DNA of 64,000 nucleotides from positions 1 to 64,000 of the forward strand of contig NZ_MBEU01000068.1 of NCBI RefSeq assembly GCF_001954275.1. The letters are read 5' to 3'. Numbering within the stretch: position 1 is the first letter of the stretch; every line of letters starts with the position of its first letter. A program made the position numbers and the translations under genes. Below are positions 60,754 to 64,000 of this stretch, one piece after another. The notes below the pieces were generated by a model that had not been told where the DNA came from, did no database searches, and worked only from the letters and a program-made list of their open reading frames with translations. Source of the stretch: Mycobacterium sp. IS-836 (GTDB taxonomy: Bacteria; Actinomycetota; Actinomycetes; Mycobacteriales; Mycobacteriaceae).

Positions 60754-62328
60754 GTGGCGGAAACGCTTCAGCAGCTGCTTCGCGAACGCTTGGACCAGGA
60801 CACCCCTGCGCTGAAGTACGGCGAGCGGGTCTGGACCTGGCGTGAGCACCTCGCCGATGCGGCCGCCACCGCCGCGGCCGTGATCCGCGTCGCCGATCCG
60901 GACCGTCCGCTGCACGTCGGCACGCTGCTGGGCAACACCCCCGAGATGCTCACCGCGATGGCGGCGGCGGCGCTCGGCGGGTACGTGCTCTGCGGGATCA
61001 ACGACACCCGCCGCGGCGCGGCGCTGGCCAGGGATATCGGGCACGCGGACTGCCAGATCCTGCTCGTCGATCCGGCCCACACGGCGTTGCTGGACGGTCT
61101 CGACCTGCCCGGTGTGCAGGTCTTCGACGTGTCCGGCGAGGCCTGGCGGGCGCTGCTGGACGACGCCGGACCCCTGTCCCCATATCGAGAGGTCGCGCCC
61201 ACCGACACGTTCATGATGATGTTCACGTCGGGCACCAGCGGCGACCCCAAGGCGGTGCAGGTCACCCATCTCACCGTGTTGTTCGCCGGCGCGACCCTGA
61301 TCGCGCGGTGGGAGCTCGATGCGTCCGATGTCTGCTACATGTCGATGCCCCTGTTTCACGCCAACGCGCTGTTTACGGGGTGGAGCGTGGCGGTGGGCGC
61401 GGGCGCGGCCATGGTCCCCGCGACGTTCTCGGCATCCGGCCTGCTGCCCGATCTGCGCCGGTACGGGGCCACCTTCATGAACTACGTCGGCAAACCGCTG
61501 GCCTTCGTGCTCGCCACGCCGGAACGACCCGACGACGGCGACAACCCGCTGCGGGTCGCGGTCGGCAACGAGGCGAGCGATCGCGACATCGCCGAGTTCA
61601 GCCGTCGGTTCGACTGCACGGTGTGGGACGGCTTCGGCTCCACCGAGGCCGCGATCGTCATCACTCGCGAGGACGGCTGCCCGCCCGGGTCGTTGGGCCG
61701 GGGCTTTCCCGGTGTCGCCATCTACAACCCGGACAGCCTGGCCGAGTGTCCGGTCGCGACTTTCGGCGACGACGGTGCCCTCACCAACGCCGACGAGGCT
61801 ATAGGGGAGCTGGTCAATACCACCGGCGCGGGATTGTTCGCCGGCTACTACAACGACCCGCAGGCCACCGATACCCGCCTTCGAAACGGCATGTTCTGGT
61901 CGGGCGATCTCGCCTACCGGGACGCCGACGGGTGGATCTACTTCGCCGGGCGCAGCGGTGACTGGTTGCGCGTCGACGGGGAGAACATGACCACGGCGCC
62001 CATCGAGCGGATCCTGCAAAGGTTGGCATCGGTCAGCCACGCGGCGGTCTATGCGGTACCCGACGAGCACGTCGGCGACCAGGTCATGGCGGCGATGGTG
62101 TTGCGGGACGGCGTCGCCCTGACTCCCGAGGAGTTCGGCGTGTTCCTGGCCGAACAGCCCGATTTATCCCCCAAGGCGTGGCCACGGTATGTCTGGCTCA
62201 CCGACCGACTGCCGATCACGGCCACGAACAAGATCATCAAGCGGGAGCTGGCCGCCCGCGGCACCACACCCGACGGCGGTGTGCTGTGGACGCGCATCGG
62301 AAAAACCGGCGTCTACGCGCCGGCCTGA
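60754..62328 (+). CDS. FadD17-like fatty acid-CoA/AMP ligase
   Basis: 524 aa. ANL-family adenylating enzyme: AMP-binding signature FTSGTSGDPKAVQ, YMSMPLFHANALF, GFGSTEAA, YRDADGWIYFAGRSGDWLRVDGENM hinge region, and catalytic Lys in ITATNKIIKRE. The overall form is like M. tuberculosis FadD17 (cholesterol/steroid side-chain type) from memory. It splits rho from rpmE, which are adjacent in M. tuberculosis as I recall. Activates an unknown carboxylic acid. GTG start without strong SD. Confidence 0.85.
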   Translation: MAETLQQLLRERLDQDTPALKYGERVWTWREHLADAAATAAAVIRVADPDRPLHVGTLLGNTPEMLTAMAAAALGGYVLCGINDTRRGAALARDIGHADCQILLVDPAHTALLDGLDLPGVQVFDVSGEAWRALLDDAGPLSPYREVAPTDTFMMMFTSGTSGDPKAVQVTHLTVLFAGATLIARWELDASDVCYMSMPLFHANALFTGWSVAVGAGAAMVPATFSASGLLPDLRRYGATFMNYVGKPLAFVLATPERPDDGDNPLRVAVGNEASDRDIAEFSRRFDCTVWDGFGSTEAAIVITREDGCPPGSLGRGFPGVAIYNPDSLAECPVATFGDDGALTNADEAIGELVNTTGAGLFAGYYNDPQATDTRLRNGMFWSGDLAYRDADGWIYFAGRSGDWLRVDGENMTTAPIERILQRLASVSHAAVYAVPDEHVGDQVMAAMVLRDGVALTPEEFGVFLAEQPDLSPKAWPRYVWLTDRLPITATNKIIKRELAARGTTPDGGVLWTRIGKTGVYAPA

Positions 62329-62371
62329 TGCCGCTAGCGGCCCACGGGAATGCCTGGGCGCATCTCGGTGT

Positions 62372-62401
62372 TTGGGGAGATGGCGGTTGACCTGGCATAA
62401 T
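62372..62401 (+). promoter_or_regulatory. Candidate promoter of rpmE
   Basis: TTGGGG (62372-62377) with 18-nt spacer to CATAAT (62396-62401), one change from consensus. TTGACC at 62387-62392 is too close to be the -35. The start of transcription would be about 62408. Confidence 0.5.
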
Positions 62402-62475
62402 GGTCGCTCGACTGCGCAGAACCAGATCAGGTTCGCGGTACGCCATATCGGCGGCCAATGATCGAAGAGGACATG

Positions 62476-62727
62476 ATGAAAGCTGACATTCACCCCGCGT
62501 ACGAGGAGACCACCGTGCACTGCGGGTGCGGCAACACCTTCCAGACCCGCAGCACCAAGCCCGGCGGCAACATCGTCGTCGAGGTCTGCTCGCAATGCCA
62601 CCCGTTCTACACGGGCAAGCAGAAGATCCTGGACAGCGGCGGCCGGGTGGCGCGTTTCGAAAAGCGCTACGGCAAGCGCAAGGGCGGAGCCGCGGAGACG
62701 GCCGCGCCGGAGCAGGCCGACAAATAG
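62476..62727 (+). CDS. rpmE: 50S ribosomal protein L31
   Basis: 83 aa from ATG 62476 (ATG 62473 is the alternative; SD GAAGAGGA favours the second). MKADIHPAYEETTVHCGCGN, with CGC and CSQCHPFYTG giving the four-Cys zinc site of the zinc-binding C+ form. Basic tail KRYGKRKGG. Promoter upstream at 62372; strong terminator downstream. Confidence 0.95.
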   Translation: MKADIHPAYEETTVHCGCGNTFQTRSTKPGGNIVVEVCSQCHPFYTGKQKILDSGGRVARFEKRYGKRKGGAAETAAPEQADK

Positions 62728-62735
62728 CTGGCTTA

Positions 62736-62778
62736 CCGACGCCCGAACTGTGCTGATTCCGCACAGGCCGGGCGTCGG
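62736..62778 (+). terminator. Intrinsic terminator after rpmE
   Basis: CCGACGCCCG (62736-62745) pairs perfectly with CGGGCGTCGG (62769-62778). A 2x2 internal loop separates this from a second 6-bp stem CTGTGC/GCACAG (62748-62753 / 62761-62766) with loop TGATTCC. TTTGCGTTT follows. It would separate rpmE from prfA or attenuate read-through. Confidence 0.85.
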
Positions 62779-62802
62779 TTTGCGTTTGCGGGAGGAGGTG
62801 AC

Positions 62803-63876
62803 ATGACGCAGCCGGTACAGACGATCGACGTGCTGCTCGCCGAGCATGCCGCCCTCGAGCTGCGGCTGGCCGATCCCGAGTTGCACAGCAATCCCGACGA
62901 GGCGCGCAAAGCCGGACGCCGGTTCGCCCGGCTGGCGCCGATCATCGCCACCTATCACAAGCTGACGTCTGCGCGCGGTGATCTGGAAACCGCCCGCGAA
63001 CTGGCCGCCGACGACGAGTCGTTCGCCGACGAGGTCACCGAACTGGAATCCCGGGTCGCCGAACTGGACACCCAACTGACCGACATGCTGGCCCCGCGCG
63101 ACCCGCATGACGCCGACGACATCGTGCTGGAAGTCAAATCCGGTGAGGGCGGCGAGGAATCGGCACTGTTCGCCGCCGACTTGGCCAGGATGTACATCCG
63201 CTACGCGGAGCGGCACGGCTGGAACGTGACGGTCCTGGACGAAACCACGTCGGACCTCGGCGGCTACAAAGACGCGACATTGACCATCGCCAGCAAGGGT
63301 GACACAGCCGACGGAGTCTGGTCGCGAATGAAATTCGAGGGCGGCGTGCACCGGGTGCAGCGCGTCCCGGTGACGGAATCCCAAGGCCGCGTGCACACTT
63401 CGGCGGCGGGCGTGCTGGTCTATCCGGAGCCCGAGGAGGTCGGCGAGGTGCAGATCGACGAGTCGGATCTGCGCATCGACGTGTACCGGTCGTCCGGCAA
63501 GGGCGGGCAGGGCGTCAACACCACCGACTCCGCGGTGCGAATCACGCACCTGCCCACCGGGATCGTCGTCACCTGTCAAAACGAACGCTCCCAGCTGCAG
63601 AACAAGACCCGCGCGCTGCAGGTGCTGGCGGCGCGCCTGCAGGCCATCGCGGAGGAACAGGCGTTGGCCGACGCTTCCGCGGACCGGGCGAGCCAGATCC
63701 GCACGGTGGACCGCAGCGAACGGATTCGCACCTACAACTTCCCGGAGAACCGGATCACGGATCACCGAATCGGTTACAAGGCACACAATCTCGATCAGGT
63801 TCTCGACGGTGACCTGGACGCGTTGTTCGACGCGCTGAGCGCCGCCGACAAGCAGTCTCGGTTGCAACAGGCATGA
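62803..63876 (+). CDS. prfA: Peptide chain release factor 1
   Basis: 357 aa, the standard length. GGQ in SSGKGGQGVNTTDSAVR contacts the peptidyl-tRNA; PVT in RVPVTESQGRVHTSA recognises stop codons UAG/UAA. SD GGAGGAGG. Overlaps prmC by ATGA. Confidence 0.97.
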   Translation: MTQPVQTIDVLLAEHAALELRLADPELHSNPDEARKAGRRFARLAPIIATYHKLTSARGDLETARELAADDESFADEVTELESRVAELDTQLTDMLAPRDPHDADDIVLEVKSGEGGEESALFAADLARMYIRYAERHGWNVTVLDETTSDLGGYKDATLTIASKGDTADGVWSRMKFEGGVHRVQRVPVTESQGRVHTSAAGVLVYPEPEEVGEVQIDESDLRIDVYRSSGKGGQGVNTTDSAVRITHLPTGIVVTCQNERSQLQNKTRALQVLAARLQAIAEEQALADASADRASQIRTVDRSERIRTYNFPENRITDHRIGYKAHNLDQVLDGDLDALFDALSAADKQSRLQQA

Positions 63877-64000
63877 CCGTCCTGCGGCGCGCAATCGACT
63901 CTGCTGCGGCGCAACTGGCCGAAGCCGGCATCGACTCTGCGCGCTACGACGCGGAGGAGTTGGCCGCGCACCTCACGGGCACCGATCGCGGTCGGCTGAG
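63873..64000 (+). CDS. prmC: Release factor glutamine methyltransferase PrmC, 5' end only
   Basis: Partial: about 42 residues (MTVLRRAIDSAAAQLAEAGI, then DSARYDAEELAAHLTG) of the N-terminal helical domain; the methyltransferase part lies past the right edge. It methylates the GGQ glutamine of release factors. ATG overlaps the prfA stop. Confidence 0.93.
   Translation, partial: MTVLRRAIDSAAAQLAEAGIDSARYDAEELAAHLTGTDRGRL

Overview
The window is high-GC actinobacterial DNA. Its backbone gene order is pknH/embR, paired ABC exporters, lprB-lprC, an SbcCD-like pair, oppBCDA, a beta-carbonic anhydrase, cysDNC, an Rrf2 regulator, tRNA-Arg, argS, lysA, hom, thrC, thrB, rho, rpmE, prfA, prmC. This matches the Mycobacterium tuberculosis Rv1266c-Rv1300 region from my knowledge of that genome. 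Extra genes between these anchors suggest a non-tuberculous, probably slow-growing Mycobacterium, but the species cannot be fixed from the window. No insertion sequence, CRISPR array or rRNA was seen.

Layout. 0-7 kb (minus strand): two coupled ABC exporter subunits, embR, then two tandem PknH-type Ser/Thr kinases. The second kinase is cut by the left edge, and the two share an identical 77-bp 5' end. 7-8.8 kb: lipoproteins lprB and lprC and a SixA-type phosphatase. 8.8-13.4 kb: an extra block with a PucR regulator, an Rv1733c-type membrane protein, two paralogous GreA/Rnk-fold proteins and a STAS protein. 13.4-20.1 kb: SbcD/SbcC-like nuclease pair, GMC oxidoreductase and an alpha/beta hydrolase. 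20.1-25.5 kb: oligopeptide importer oppBCDA. 25.6-31.5 kb: canA, a KasB paralog with a hotdog thioesterase, and sulfate activation (cysD, cysNC) with an Rrf2 regulator.

31.5-51.7 kb stands where I recall Rv1288-Rv1291c in M. tuberculosis. It is about 20 kb of accessory genes. First come small-molecule enzymes (VOC, methyltransferase, LLM oxidoreductase, SDRs), a K+ channel, Nudix and PPOX-type proteins. A secretome patch follows (two paralogous exported proteins, a DUF4185 candidate arabinanase, DUF4189, a hemophore-like protein). Then comes an unusual cluster: a type II thioesterase, two duplicated stand-alone C-terminal domains of alpha-oxoamine synthases, a hydrolase, and a condensation-domain/GNAT fusion. 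The block ends with a tRNA-Arg and two gene remnants.

52-64 kb is conserved housekeeping: argS-lysA-hom-thrC-thrB (arginyl-tRNA, lysine and threonine synthesis, mostly overlapping), rho, an inserted fadD-like acyl-CoA ligase, rpmE, a strong intrinsic terminator, then prfA-prmC. The most interesting parts are the tandem kinases, the KasB-thioesterase operon, the 45-50 kb acyl-transfer cluster, and several large inverted repeats in non-coding DNA.
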